A DNA stretch of 64,000 bases from CAUVKI01 sp963552605. GTDB lineage: Bacteria > Bacillota > Clostridia > Tissierellales > Peptoniphilaceae. Both the position numbers and the translations under genes were made by a program. This document shows positions 1-7,674 of this stretch, piece by piece. The stretch spans positions 8,547-72,546 of the forward strand of contig CAUVKI010000007.1 in the NCBI GenBank assembly GCA_963552605.1. The letters run 5' to 3'. Numbering within the stretch: position 1 is the stretch's first letter; every line of letters starts with the position of its first letter. The notes below the pieces were generated by a model. The model did not search any database. It had not been told where the DNA came from and saw only the letters and a list, made by a program, of their open reading frames with translations.

Positions 1-290
1 CAGTGGGAGATGTGAGAGGAAAAGGTCTATTGGTCGGTATTGAATTGGTAAAAGACAAAAAGACCAAAGAATCATTCCCCATGTCGGAGGGTGTTGCACC
101 CAGAGTGCAGGATGCCGCATTGGAAGATGAGAATATGCTTATTGAAGCGAGCCAAGGCTGCAACAGAGGACAGGCGGGAGACGGTTTGGTTATTGCGCCT
201 GCGTTCATTGTGACAAAAGAGCAGATAGACGAAATCGTTACACGTTTAGATAGAGCTATTTCAAAAGTGGAAAAAGAGTTGGGATATTAA
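1..290 (+). CDS. Class III aminotransferase, C-terminal part (5' end outside window)
   Basis: This is the last ~95 residues of a PLP-dependent class III aminotransferase, and the frame runs off the left edge of the window. The segment GDVRGKGLLVGIELVKDK is the typical C-terminal small-domain entry of this family. It ends in an amphipathic helix that closes with KELGY and a TAA stop. The next gene, starting 36 bp downstream, is a full-length member of the same family. The pair and the downstream 4-hydroxybutyrate genes suggest that it also acts on GABA or a related omega-amino acid. The catalytic lysine lies upstream of the window, so the substrate cannot be judged. The apparent GTG at position 3 is internal, not the start. 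Confidence 0.85.
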   Translation, partial: VGDVRGKGLLVGIELVKDKKTKESFPMSEGVAPRVQDAALEDENMLIEASQGCNRGQAGDGLVIAPAFIVTKEQIDEIVTRLDRAISKVEKELGY

Positions 291-326
291 AATCAACTTT
301 TGATTGATTGTTTGTGGAGGAAAAAA

Positions 327-1685
327 ATGTTAAGAGATGCATTGCCCGAAATTAAAACAAGCACATTGCCGGGGCCTAAGGCTGCCGCTGTTATCAAAAA
401 AAGAGCCGAGGTTATGCCTGCCGCTATAAAGTGCGGATATCCTTGCGTTATCAAGCGTGGCGAAGGCGCTATGTTTGAAGATGTTGACGGAAACATCTTT
501 CTTGATTGGATTGGCGGCGTGGGCGTATTAAACATCGGATATACAAATCCGGAGTTGGTAGATGCCGTCAAAGAGCAATCTGAAAAGTATTTCCATGCGA
601 TGATGAATATTGTTACACATGAGAGATATATCGAGTTGGCTGAAAAAATGAACGAAGTCGTTCCCGTTAAAGGTACGGAAAAACAGACAATGTTTGCAAA
701 TTCCGGTGCTGAAGCACTTGAAAATGCGGTGAAGATTGCAAAGGGTTACACTAAGCGTCAGAATATCATAGTGTTCACAGGTGCTTTCCACGGTAGAACA
801 CAAATGACTATGACGATGACGGGAAAGAAGGCTTATGCACTTTCGATGGGACCTTTCCCCGATGGAGTTTACAGGGTGGAATTTCCCAACATGTATAGAG
901 CTCCCAAGGGCTTTACCGAAGATGAAGCTATCCAATATTTCGTAGGAAAATTGGAGCATGCATTCATTGAGGCTTGCCCTGCGGAGAGTGTTGCGGCTAT
1001 TGTTTTTGAACCCGTTCAAGGTGAGGGAGGGTTCGTTCCCGCTCCTATAGCTTGGGTCAAAGCAGTAAGAAGTATATGCGACAAGTATGGGATTATGATG
1101 ATCACGGATGAAGTTCAAAGCGGATGGGCAAGAAGCGGCAGATTATTTGCTTCAGAGTATTTCAAAGAGGCAGGAGCGGCTCCGGATATTATGGCGACAG
1201 CTAAATCCATTGCAGGAGGTATGCCTTTGTCGGCAATAACCACCAGAAAAGAGGTTATGGACGGAGTTCCCGGAGGAACGATTGGGGGAACTTACTGCGG
1301 TAATGCAGTTTCCTGTGCTGCTGCTCTGAAAGTTTTGGAAATTATGCAAAGAGATGATTATCCCGGAAAAGCTCTTAAAATCGGTGAGAAGGTTACCAAA
1401 GCATTCAATGATATGGCTGACAAATATGGAGTCATCGGCAACATAAGGGGTATGGGTTCGATGTTGGGGATTGAATTCGTTAAGGATTTAAAAACCAAAG
1501 AGCCTAATCCCGAGTTGGTAGGTAATATGGTTTCAACTGCAGCTAAAAAGGGACTTTTGATTGAGTCGGCAGGAACATATGGAAATGTTATCAGATTCCT
1601 CTGCCCGCTTTGCGTAACTGACGAACAGTTGGATAAGGGGCTTGAAATCTTTGAGGAAACATTGAAGGAGTGCGTAGGAAAGTAG
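327..1685 (+). CDS. gabT: 4-aminobutyrate aminotransferase (class III)
   Basis: This is a PLP enzyme of 452 residues, the normal length for the family. It would transfer the amino group of GABA to 2-oxoglutarate, giving succinate semialdehyde and glutamate. Visible signatures are NSGAEALENAVKIAK (PLP phosphate binding, around residue 125), FHGRT, the DEVQSGWARSGRLFA block (residues 261-275) and the Schiff-base lysine K293 in TAKSIAGG. I chose ATG 327 because GTGGAGG lies 7 bp upstream; a TTG at 300 is in frame but has no ribosome site. It heads the 4-hydroxybutyrate genes, which is the basis for naming GABA as substrate. Other omega-amino acids remain possible, and the adjacent partial paralogue may have a slightly different preference. 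Confidence 0.85.
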   Translation: MLRDALPEIKTSTLPGPKAAAVIKKRAEVMPAAIKCGYPCVIKRGEGAMFEDVDGNIFLDWIGGVGVLNIGYTNPELVDAVKEQSEKYFHAMMNIVTHERYIELAEKMNEVVPVKGTEKQTMFANSGAEALENAVKIAKGYTKRQNIIVFTGAFHGRTQMTMTMTGKKAYALSMGPFPDGVYRVEFPNMYRAPKGFTEDEAIQYFVGKLEHAFIEACPAESVAAIVFEPVQGEGGFVPAPIAWVKAVRSICDKYGIMMITDEVQSGWARSGRLFASEYFKEAGAAPDIMATAKSIAGGMPLSAITTRKEVMDGVPGGTIGGTYCGNAVSCAAALKVLEIMQRDDYPGKALKIGEKVTKAFNDMADKYGVIGNIRGMGSMLGIEFVKDLKTKEPNPELVGNMVSTAAKKGLLIESAGTYGNVIRFLCPLCVTDEQLDKGLEIFEETLKECVGK

Positions 1686-1716
1686 TTTGTTCGGTTAAAT
1701 CTTGATTTTTACGATT

Positions 1717-1746
1717 AATCCCGCAGAGAAAATTCTTTGCGGGATT
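1717..1746 (+). other. Strong hairpin between gabT and the dehydratase gene
   Basis: AATCCCGCAGAGAA and TTCTTTGCGGGATT form a 13-14 bp stem with one G-U pair and a very small loop. No T-run follows, so it is a poor classical terminator. It may be an RNA processing or stability element separating gabT from the next three genes, or a partial attenuator. It lies about 35 bp upstream of the dehydratase start. Confidence 0.6.
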
Positions 1747-1780
1747 ATATCGGATTGAATTTAATTTGAGGAGGATTATC

Positions 1781-3262
1781 ATGTTAATGACAGGTGAGCA
1801 ATACATCGAGAGTTTGAGAAAATTGAAAACCAGAGTGTATATGTTTGGTGAAAAGGTTGATAATTGGGTAGATCACCCCATTATTCGTCCTTCCATTAAT
1901 TCCGTTGCGATTACCTATGACTTGGCGCACCAAGAGGAATATAAGGATCTCATGACCGCAACATCAAATCTTACAGGAAAGATTGTAAACAGATTTTCAC
2001 ACTTACATCAAAGCACCGAAGATTTGAAGAAAAAGGTTAAGATGCAAAGATTGTGCGGTCAAAAGACTGCGTCGTGTTTCCAAAGATGCGTCGGAATGGA
2101 TGCTTTTAATGCGGTTTATTCCACAACATACGAGGTGGACGAAAAGTATGGGACGAATTATCACAAAAATTTCATCGAATACCTTAAGCATGTTCAGGAA
2201 GAAGATTTAACCGTTGACGGAGCTATGACCGATCCCAAAGGAAACAGAGGTCTTGCACCGCACGCACAAAAAGATCCGGATTTGTTCTTGAGGATTGTGG
2301 AGAGAAGAGAGGACGGAATTATTGTCAGAGGTGCAAAAGCTCACCAAACTGGTTCCATCAATTCGCACGAACACATCATTATGCCTACTATGGCTATGGG
2401 AGAGGCTGATAAAGATTATGCGGTGTCTTTTGCATGTCCGTCGGATGTGGAAGGTATTTATATGATCTATGGCCGTCAGTCTTGCGACACCAGAAAAATG
2501 GAGAAAGACAACGACATAGACGTCGGTAATAAACGTTTTGGCGGTCAGGAAGCTTTGGTGGTATTTGACAATGTGTTTATTCCGAATAATATGATTTTCT
2601 TATGCGGTGAGTATGATTTTGCAGGAATGATGGTGGAGAGATTTGCAGGATATCATAGGCAATCATATGGCGGCTGCAAGGTGGGTGTCGGTGATGTTAT
2701 CATAGGAGCGGCTGCGGTTGCGGCTGAGTATAACGGAGCGGATAAGGCTTCCCATATTAAGGATAAGCTTATCGAGATGACTCATTTGAATGAGACTCTA
2801 TTTAGTTGCGGACTTGCATGCTCGACTGAGGGTTGTCCTACAAAGGCAGGAAATTACCAAATCGATTTATTGTTGGCCAATGTTTGCAAGCAGAACGTAA
2901 CCAGATTCCCTTATGAAATCGGCAGATTGGCGGAAGATATTGCCGGAGGTTTGATGGTAACCATGCCGTCGGAAACGGATTTCAAGTCGGATACGGTAGT
3001 AGGTTCGGAAGGGGAAACTTTGGGAGAGATTTGCAATAAATACTTTGCAGGAAGCGATGCTGCAACTACGGAAGAGCGTCAAAGAATTTTGCGTTTCCTT
3101 GAGAACGTGTGCTTAGGTACGGCTGCAGTGGGATATAGAACCGAGTCAATGCATGGTGCAGGTTCTCCGCAAGCACAGAGAATTATGATTTCCAGACAAA
3201 GTAATCTCAACAACAAGAAGGAATTGGCTAAGGAAATCGCCGGAATAAAGAAGAAAAAGTAG
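1781..3262 (+). CDS. abfD: 4-hydroxybutyryl-CoA dehydratase / vinylacetyl-CoA isomerase
   Basis: This [4Fe-4S]/FAD enzyme dehydrates 4-hydroxybutyryl-CoA to crotonyl-CoA by a ketyl-radical mechanism and is oxygen sensitive. The product is 493 residues. The cluster ligands known from the Clostridium aminobutyricum enzyme (C99, C103, H292, C299) are present with matching numbering: C99 and C103 in SCFQRC, and His and Cys seven residues apart in GYHRQSYGGCKVG. ATG 1781 is preceded by GAGGAGG at 6-7 bp; in-frame upstream codons are unlikely starts. It sits 16 bp before the CoA-transferase gene. It is the diagnostic enzyme of the pathway, and I am confident of the assignment. Confidence 0.96.
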   Translation: MLMTGEQYIESLRKLKTRVYMFGEKVDNWVDHPIIRPSINSVAITYDLAHQEEYKDLMTATSNLTGKIVNRFSHLHQSTEDLKKKVKMQRLCGQKTASCFQRCVGMDAFNAVYSTTYEVDEKYGTNYHKNFIEYLKHVQEEDLTVDGAMTDPKGNRGLAPHAQKDPDLFLRIVERREDGIIVRGAKAHQTGSINSHEHIIMPTMAMGEADKDYAVSFACPSDVEGIYMIYGRQSCDTRKMEKDNDIDVGNKRFGGQEALVVFDNVFIPNNMIFLCGEYDFAGMMVERFAGYHRQSYGGCKVGVGDVIIGAAAVAAEYNGADKASHIKDKLIEMTHLNETLFSCGLACSTEGCPTKAGNYQIDLLLANVCKQNVTRFPYEIGRLAEDIAGGLMVTMPSETDFKSDTVVGSEGETLGEICNKYFAGSDAATTEERQRILRFLENVCLGTAAVGYRTESMHGAGSPQAQRIMISRQSNLNNKKELAKEIAGIKKKK

Positions 3263-3277
3263 TCGTCAGGAGGCGTT

Positions 3278-4594
3278 ATGAGTTGGCAGGAAATCTTTAA
3301 AAGCAGATTAACTACGGCAGAAGAGGCGGTTAAGCACATCAAATCAGGGGATAAAGTGGTTTTCGGGCATTGTGTGTCCGAGCCTGTGGCATTGATAGAT
3401 GCCATGGTGGAGAATGCGGATAGCTATAGAAATGTCCAGATTTCGCATATGTTTTCTCTGGCAGAGGATAGGTACTGCGAAGAAAAATACAAAGAGAATT
3501 TTCATCCGGTTCTTTGGTTTTTGAGCGGAAAAACCAGAGAATGTGTGGAGAAGGGATGGGGAGATTTCGCACCTGTCTTTTTCCATGAAATTCCAAAGTT
3601 GATGAGAAACGGCACTATCGGTGTGGACGTAGCTATGATAATGGTCACACCTCCGGATGAGAATGGAAAGGTTTCCACGGGGGTATCCGGCGATTATACC
3701 GTTCAAGCTGTGAAGTCTGCAAAAACGGTAATTGCACAGGTTAATGAGAATCTCCCGTTTACCTATGGAGATGCGGTTTTTGATGTTGATGAAATTGATT
3801 TATTTGTAAAGGCGGATACTGTTTTACCTACTTTGCCGGAATCCAAAATAGGTGAAATTGAAGAGGCTATCGGAAAAAATTGTGCCGAGCTCATTGAAGA
3901 CGGTGATACATTACAGTTGGGCATAGGTGCTATTCCCGATGCGGTTTGTCATCAATTGAAACACAAGAGACATTTGGGAATACATTCGGAGATGCTCGGA
4001 GATGGAGTTGTTGCACTTTACGAATCGGGTGCGGTGGATAACTCCCTTAAGAATATTGACAAGGGCAAATTTGTATTCAACTTTGTGATGGGTGGAAAGA
4101 AGTTGTATGATTTCTGCCATAAAAATGAAAATTGTTTGCTCAAAGCGGTTGACTATGTGAATGATCCGGCTGTCATTGCAAAAAATCCGGGAGTTATCAG
4201 CATAAATGGCGGACTTGCAGTTGACCTGTATGGTCAGATTGCAGCTGATACCATTGGATACAAGCAATTCTCTGCGGTTGGAGGACAAGTTGACTTTGTC
4301 AGAGGTGCGGCAATGGGATATGACGGCAGAGGAAAAGCTATTATTGCAATGCCGTCGGCTACCAAAAAGAAAGATGGAACGCTTATTTCCAAAATTTCTC
4401 CGATACTTCCCGAGGGGCAGGTTGTTACAACTTCCAGGCATGATGCGGACTATGTGGTGACGGAGTATGGAATTGCCAAATTGAAGGGAAAGACAGTTAG
4501 AGACAGAGCAAGAGCTTTGATTGACATTGCGCATCCCGAGTTCAGAGATGAGTTGAAGAAATCATTTAAGAAGATGTTTAATGTTGAGTATTAG
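3278..4594 (+). CDS. abfT: 4-hydroxybutyrate CoA-transferase
   Basis: This is a 438-residue family I-like CoA-transferase of the Cat2/AbfT group. It would move CoA from acetyl-CoA (or butyryl-CoA) to 4-hydroxybutyrate, making the dehydratase substrate. The N-terminus (KSGDKVVFGHCVSEP) and the block GIHSEMLGDGVVALYESGAV, which carries the glutamate that forms the thioester, are typical. C-terminal GGQVDFVRGAAMGYDGRGKAI and TEYGIAKLKGKTVRDRARAL are family hallmarks. ATG 3278 follows CAGGAGGCG. It is tightly spaced between the dehydratase and the dehydrogenase, consistent with one transcript. Related acetyl-CoA hydrolases share the fold, but the neighbours support the 4-hydroxybutyrate role. Confidence 0.92.
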   Translation: MSWQEIFKSRLTTAEEAVKHIKSGDKVVFGHCVSEPVALIDAMVENADSYRNVQISHMFSLAEDRYCEEKYKENFHPVLWFLSGKTRECVEKGWGDFAPVFFHEIPKLMRNGTIGVDVAMIMVTPPDENGKVSTGVSGDYTVQAVKSAKTVIAQVNENLPFTYGDAVFDVDEIDLFVKADTVLPTLPESKIGEIEEAIGKNCAELIEDGDTLQLGIGAIPDAVCHQLKHKRHLGIHSEMLGDGVVALYESGAVDNSLKNIDKGKFVFNFVMGGKKLYDFCHKNENCLLKAVDYVNDPAVIAKNPGVISINGGLAVDLYGQIAADTIGYKQFSAVGGQVDFVRGAAMGYDGRGKAIIAMPSATKKKDGTLISKISPILPEGQVVTTSRHDADYVVTEYGIAKLKGKTVRDRARALIDIAHPEFRDELKKSFKKMFNVEY

Positions 4595-4609
4595 TTGTGG
4601 AGGTTTATC

Positions 4610-5731
4610 ATGCAAGCATTAAGAATTGTCCCTAAGATTTTTTACTTCGACAATTTTGAAGAATTTCATAAAGAATTCAAGTTGGGTAAAGGCGACATTG
4701 TTGTAACTAATGAGTGGATGTACACACCGTATATCAAACCTTTGGGTGTTGATGTTCCCGTGGTATTTCAAGAAAAACACGGAAAAGGCGAGCCGTCGGA
4801 TGAGATGATTGATGCTATGGTCGCGGAGATGAAGAAGTATGAGTATAACAGAATTATAGCATTCGGTGGCGGAACGATTGTGGACATCTGTAAGATTCTT
4901 GCGTTGGAGCCCGCAAGAAAATCCGAAGATTTGTTTACGGGGGTAAAAAATCCGGTTAAGGTTAAGGAATTGGTAGTAATTCCTTCAACTTGCGGAACGG
5001 GTTCGGAAGTGACCAATGTTGCCATTGCGGAACTCAAGAGTCTTAACACTAAGAAAGGGTTGGCGGTTGAGGATACTTATGCAGATATCGCGGTTTTGAT
5101 TCCTCAGTCTCTTGAGGGTTTGCCCGATTATGTATTTGCAACCAGTTCGATAGACGCTCTTATTCACGCGTCAGAGTCTTACCTTTCGCCTAAGGCTACT
5201 CCGTTTACGGAAATGTATTCCATAAAGGCGATGACAATGATAATGGAAGGTTATAAGGCTTTGTTGGCTAAGGGATCTAACGCTGAGAACAGAAAGCCGT
5301 TTTTGAAGGATTTTCTTCTTGCGTCGAATTATGCAGGTATAGCTTTTGGAAATGCAGGCTGCGGAGCTGTTCATGCACTTTCCTATTCGATAGGCGGTGT
5401 ATTCCATGTTCCTCACGGTGAGGCTAATTATCAATTCTTCACCGAAGTTTTCAAAAAATACTTGGAAAGAAATCCCGGTGGCAAGATTAAGTCAATCAAC
5501 GAGATTTTCGCAGGGATTTTGGGATGTGATGTTTCCGTTGTGTATGATGAGTTGGAGAAATTGTTAAATCAACTTATCATAAAGAAACCTTTGAGAGAGT
5601 ACGGAATGACTGAAGCTCAAATTGATGAGTTTACGAAGATGACCGTTGATAATCAGCAAAGGCTTTTGGCGAACAACTATGTGCCTTTGTCGGATGATGA
5701 GATCAGGGGTATATTTGCAAATCTGTACTAG
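4610..5731 (+). CDS. 4hbD: 4-hydroxybutyrate dehydrogenase (iron-type alcohol dehydrogenase)
   Basis: The product is 373 residues, a group III metal-dependent alcohol dehydrogenase that reduces succinate semialdehyde to 4-hydroxybutyrate with NADH. The NAD-binding GGGTIVDICKI motif lies near residue 90 and STCGTGSEVTN follows. The metal ligands are seen in SSIDALIHASESY and in the two histidines of GCGAVHALSYSIGGVFHVPHGEAN. ATG 4610 is chosen over an in-frame TTG at 4595 because GTGGAGG precedes it. It is the last enzyme gene of the cluster. Its product feeds the CoA-transferase encoded just upstream, so gene order is not reaction order. Confidence 0.92.
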   Translation: MQALRIVPKIFYFDNFEEFHKEFKLGKGDIVVTNEWMYTPYIKPLGVDVPVVFQEKHGKGEPSDEMIDAMVAEMKKYEYNRIIAFGGGTIVDICKILALEPARKSEDLFTGVKNPVKVKELVVIPSTCGTGSEVTNVAIAELKSLNTKKGLAVEDTYADIAVLIPQSLEGLPDYVFATSSIDALIHASESYLSPKATPFTEMYSIKAMTMIMEGYKALLAKGSNAENRKPFLKDFLLASNYAGIAFGNAGCGAVHALSYSIGGVFHVPHGEANYQFFTEVFKKYLERNPGGKIKSINEIFAGILGCDVSVVYDELEKLLNQLIIKKPLREYGMTEAQIDEFTKMTVDNQQRLLANNYVPLSDDEIRGIFANLY

Positions 5732-5766
5732 TTTTGCGCATTTCATAGAAGAATAGAATTCAGTTT

Positions 5767-5817
5767 GGCGTTGCTCCGAGATTTTACAAGAGTTGTTGCA
5801 GATTTCGGAGCAACGTT
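5767..5817 (+). terminator. Long-stem hairpin after the 4-hydroxybutyrate operon
   Basis: GTTGCTCCGA (5770-5779) and TCGGAGCAAC (5805-5814) are perfect inverted repeats, extended by C-G and wobble pairs on the outside and by several weak pairs inside. The loop is about 25 nt. Only a weak GTTTGT follows, so termination would be imperfect or need another factor. It lies 35 bp after the dehydrogenase stop. Confidence 0.5.
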
Positions 5818-5911
5818 TGTCTGAAGTAAAATGTTTGGATTTGCCATTTATAAAGAAGTGTTTGGCATAGGGTGTTGTTTGGATTTTTCGTTTGATTGGA
5901 TAAGATGAGAT

Positions 5912-6208
5912 ATGACAAATGTGATAGGAATAAAGTATTGTGGCGGATGTAATCCCAGATACGATAGAAAAGAAATGAAGGAGAGCTTGCAAAAGAGGAT
6001 TGAAGATTATTGCTCCTCTAAAAATTTGGAAGTGTCCGTCAGTTACGCAGAAGAAGGGGTAGCATACGACTTTCTGATTGTTATAGGGGGTTGCGGTAAC
6101 TGCTGCGCTTCATATGAACAGTATGATGCGGTGCATGTGCTTAAAATCAGAAGTGAAGATGAGGAAGACAGCGTTATAAGATATATAGAATCTAAGTGCG
6201 GAGATTAA
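5912..6208 (+). CDS. Small Cys-rich CGGC protein, unknown function
   Basis: A 98-residue protein with two cysteine clusters: KYCGGCNPRYDR at residues 8-19 and IGGCGNCCASYEQYD around residue 60. The repeated CxxC-type spacing suggests thiol/disulfide chemistry or metal binding, but no catalytic family is certain. It has no signal peptide and is probably cytoplasmic. It follows the GABA/4-hydroxybutyrate operon on the same strand, separated by the hairpin at 5767-5817. The ribosome site (GATGAGA) is weak. I have an impression of similar CGGC proteins near acyl-CoA genes in anaerobes, but cannot verify this without a search. Confidence 0.6.
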   Translation: MTNVIGIKYCGGCNPRYDRKEMKESLQKRIEDYCSSKNLEVSVSYAEEGVAYDFLIVIGGCGNCCASYEQYDAVHVLKIRSEDEEDSVIRYIESKCGD

Positions 6209-6278
6209 AATCTTCGACTCATTTCGATTTGATTATTTATTGGCGGTTGGATAGCTATACATAAGAGAAGGGATTATT

Positions 6279-7109
6279 ATGAGTGAATTTAGAACAGGTG
6301 ACGGCTGCATCATACATTATGAGGAAAAAGGGAGAGGGGAGCCTCTCATTTTTGTGCATGGTTGGTCTGCCACAAGTGAGTTTTTTCATAGGCAAAGAGA
6401 GTATTTTTCCGACTATTACAGGGTTATCACTTATGATTTGAGAGGTCATGGAAAATCGGATAAAAGGGCTGAAATAATAAAAAAAGATTTGACTATGGAA
6501 AGATATGCAAAAGACATAAAGGAATTGGCGGATTATCTTGGTTTGAGTGACTTTAATATCTGCGGTTGGTCGATGGGTGTCAGCATATTGCTTTGCTATA
6601 TTCAGATGTTCGGAGATAAGGATTTAAAAACATTATCGCTTATAGATATGACCCCCAAGCTTTTAAACGAAAATGATTGGACTCTGGGGGATTTCGGTGC
6701 GTATGAAAACCTTGAATTTTTGAGAGATGTGGTTACCGATTGGAAGGGTGTGGCTGTAAATATTGCACCGGAGTTGTTTGCAAGAGGTTTTAGCAGAGAA
6801 TCGGAGCTTTATAAGTGGGTGCTTGATAGAGCCTTAAATAATGAGCCTTATGTTATGGCGGCGATGTGGCTTGCTATGGCGTTGGGTGATTACAGAGGTG
6901 TTTTGTCCGATATAAGTATTCCTACTTTTTTGGCGTATAGCTCGGGGGGAGATATGTACGGTCCTGAGCATGGTGAGTATATGAATGAAAGAATACCGAA
7001 ATCGGAGTTGGTTTTGTTTGAAAATTGCGGACACGCACTTTTTTTGGAAAATCCGGATAAGTTCAATCATGACTATCATGAGTTTCTAAAGAAACATTTA
7101 GTTAAGTGA
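6279..7109 (+). CDS. Alpha/beta-fold hydrolase
   Basis: A 276-residue serine hydrolase of the alpha/beta fold, similar to non-heme haloperoxidase/esterase-like enzymes. Visible elements are the oxyanion HGWS (27-30), DLRGHGKS (53-60), the nucleophile elbow GWSMG with S98, an acidic residue in SSGGDMYGPEH as the likely catalytic Asp, and the terminal histidine in ENCGHALFLENPDKF. There is no signal peptide, so it should act in the cytoplasm. The substrate cannot be inferred. ATG 6279 is preceded by GAGAAGGGA. A strong terminator starts 30 bp after the stop, so it is the end of its transcript. Confidence 0.85.
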   Translation: MSEFRTGDGCIIHYEEKGRGEPLIFVHGWSATSEFFHRQREYFSDYYRVITYDLRGHGKSDKRAEIIKKDLTMERYAKDIKELADYLGLSDFNICGWSMGVSILLCYIQMFGDKDLKTLSLIDMTPKLLNENDWTLGDFGAYENLEFLRDVVTDWKGVAVNIAPELFARGFSRESELYKWVLDRALNNEPYVMAAMWLAMALGDYRGVLSDISIPTFLAYSSGGDMYGPEHGEYMNERIPKSELVLFENCGHALFLENPDKFNHDYHEFLKKHLVK

Positions 7110-7136
7110 TGTTTTTTTGGAAATCCGAAAAAATGC

Positions 7137-7204
7137 GATAAAAAAGCGCGCCGAGCTTGCGTGCTTTTTTGTTGCGAAAAAATAAGTTTATACTTTTCCA
7201 CACG
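7137..7204 (+). repeat. 68-bp direct repeat, left copy flanking the tandem array
   Basis: This segment, from GATAAAAAAGCGCGCC to TTTTCCACACG, recurs without a mismatch by eye at 9046-9113. It contains a complete rho-independent terminator and the sequence that normally lies upstream of the calcium-motif gene at 9150. The two copies bracket the duplicated region, implying that the whole 1.9-kb block arose by duplication and partial deletion. Confidence 0.9.
7140..7170 (+). terminator. Rho-independent terminator after the hydrolase gene
   Basis: AAAAAAGCGCGC and GCGTGCTTTTTT form a 12-bp stem with one G-U pair and the loop CGAGCTT. The A-run/T-run ends make it active in principle on both strands. 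It is identical to the terminator at 9049-9079. Confidence 0.9.
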
Positions 7205-7403
7205 GCTAGCTCGGGCGGATTTGGACGGAGACGGTGTGCTTGACACCATAAGTCTTTCTTATGAGAGAGGAAGAATTTATATTTCAATATCTTCTCTGAA
7301 TAAAGTCTTGGTAAAAAAAGATTTTACCGCAATTAAGCTTGAGAGTGTTAAGGTTTGTGAGATAGACGGGAAAAGTCCGAAGGAGGTGAAGTTGCGTCCG
7401 TAA
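7205..7403 (+). pseudogene. Fragment 1 of the calcium-motif exported protein gene
   Basis: From 7209 the sequence matches the 5' part of the intact gene at 9150-9809, encoding ARADLDGDGVLDT onwards. The promoter region, start codon and signal peptide (equivalent to 9114-9230) have been deleted. A second deletion of about 39 bp removes the residues between GKSPKE and EVKLRP. A TAA has been created exactly at the right breakpoint, after CGTCCG. Several substitutions separate it from the intact copy. Any ORF through it would have to start inside the terminator, so it is not expected to be translated. Confidence 0.88.
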
Positions 7404-7525
7404 AAAATATAAAAAAAACTATTTAATTTACTAATGAATTAAGTCGTTTTTTTATTATACACAATAGAGTATTTCTCCGCTTTCTCCTGCCATTATACAC
7501 CGAAATTATAAAAATAAAAATTTAG

Positions 7526-7554
7526 TTGCATTTTCTGATATAAAGGAGTATAAC
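7526..7554 (+). promoter_or_regulatory. Sigma-A promoter of exported-protein copy 1
   Basis: TTGCAT (7526-7531) and TATAAC (7549-7554) are separated by exactly 17 bp. The same promoter is conserved in the second unit (8412-8440). It would drive the 14-codon leader ORF at 7581 and the exported-protein gene at 7675. Confidence 0.75.
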
Positions 7555-7580
7555 CTCGCTTGAGAAGTAGGAGAGGTGAT

Positions 7581-7625
7581 ATGATGAATTATATGAATCC
7601 TCAGAGGTATAGGAACGGCGATTGA
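7581..7625 (+). CDS. 14-codon leader ORF, copy 1 (MMNYMNPQRYRNGD)
   Basis: A short ORF directly behind the promoter, with GAGAGGTGAT as a well placed ribosome site before ATG 7581. It encodes MMNYMNPQRYRNGD and stops just before the hairpin at 7630. The second repeat unit preserves the same peptide although the surrounding DNA has changed (a synonymous change within an AGG codon). This may be a regulatory leader peptide or a small independent product; the function is unknown. Confidence 0.5.
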   Translation: MMNYMNPQRYRNGD

Positions 7626-7629
7626 GTCG

Positions 7630-7646
7630 GGCGGATTTAGTCCGCC
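7630..7646 (+). promoter_or_regulatory. GC-rich hairpin between leader ORF and exported-protein gene
   Basis: GGCGGA-TTTAG-TCCGCC forms a compact 6-bp stem with a 5-nt loop. It begins 5 nt after the leader stop codon, 29 nt before the start codon of the 141-residue protein gene. No T-run follows immediately. Its position fits attenuation or control of ribosome access; this is inference. Confidence 0.55.
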
Positions 7647-7674
7647 ATTTGAGAGTTTTTAAAGGAGGCGTGTT

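Noticed and set aside
528..1118. A 196-codon minus-strand ORF inside the aminotransferase gene
   Set aside because: It is a shadow of the plus-strand gene; composition is cysteine- and histidine-rich in the way of antisense frames, with no ribosome site.
3911..4534. A 207-codon minus-strand ORF inside the CoA-transferase gene
   Set aside because: It is an antisense shadow of a clearly conserved gene, with no ribosome site or recognisable motif.
7161..7403. An 80-codon ORF across the truncated calcium-motif gene
   Set aside because: Its GTG start lies inside the terminator stem, there is no ribosome site, and the sequence is a deletion derivative of the gene at 9150; it is reported as a pseudogene.
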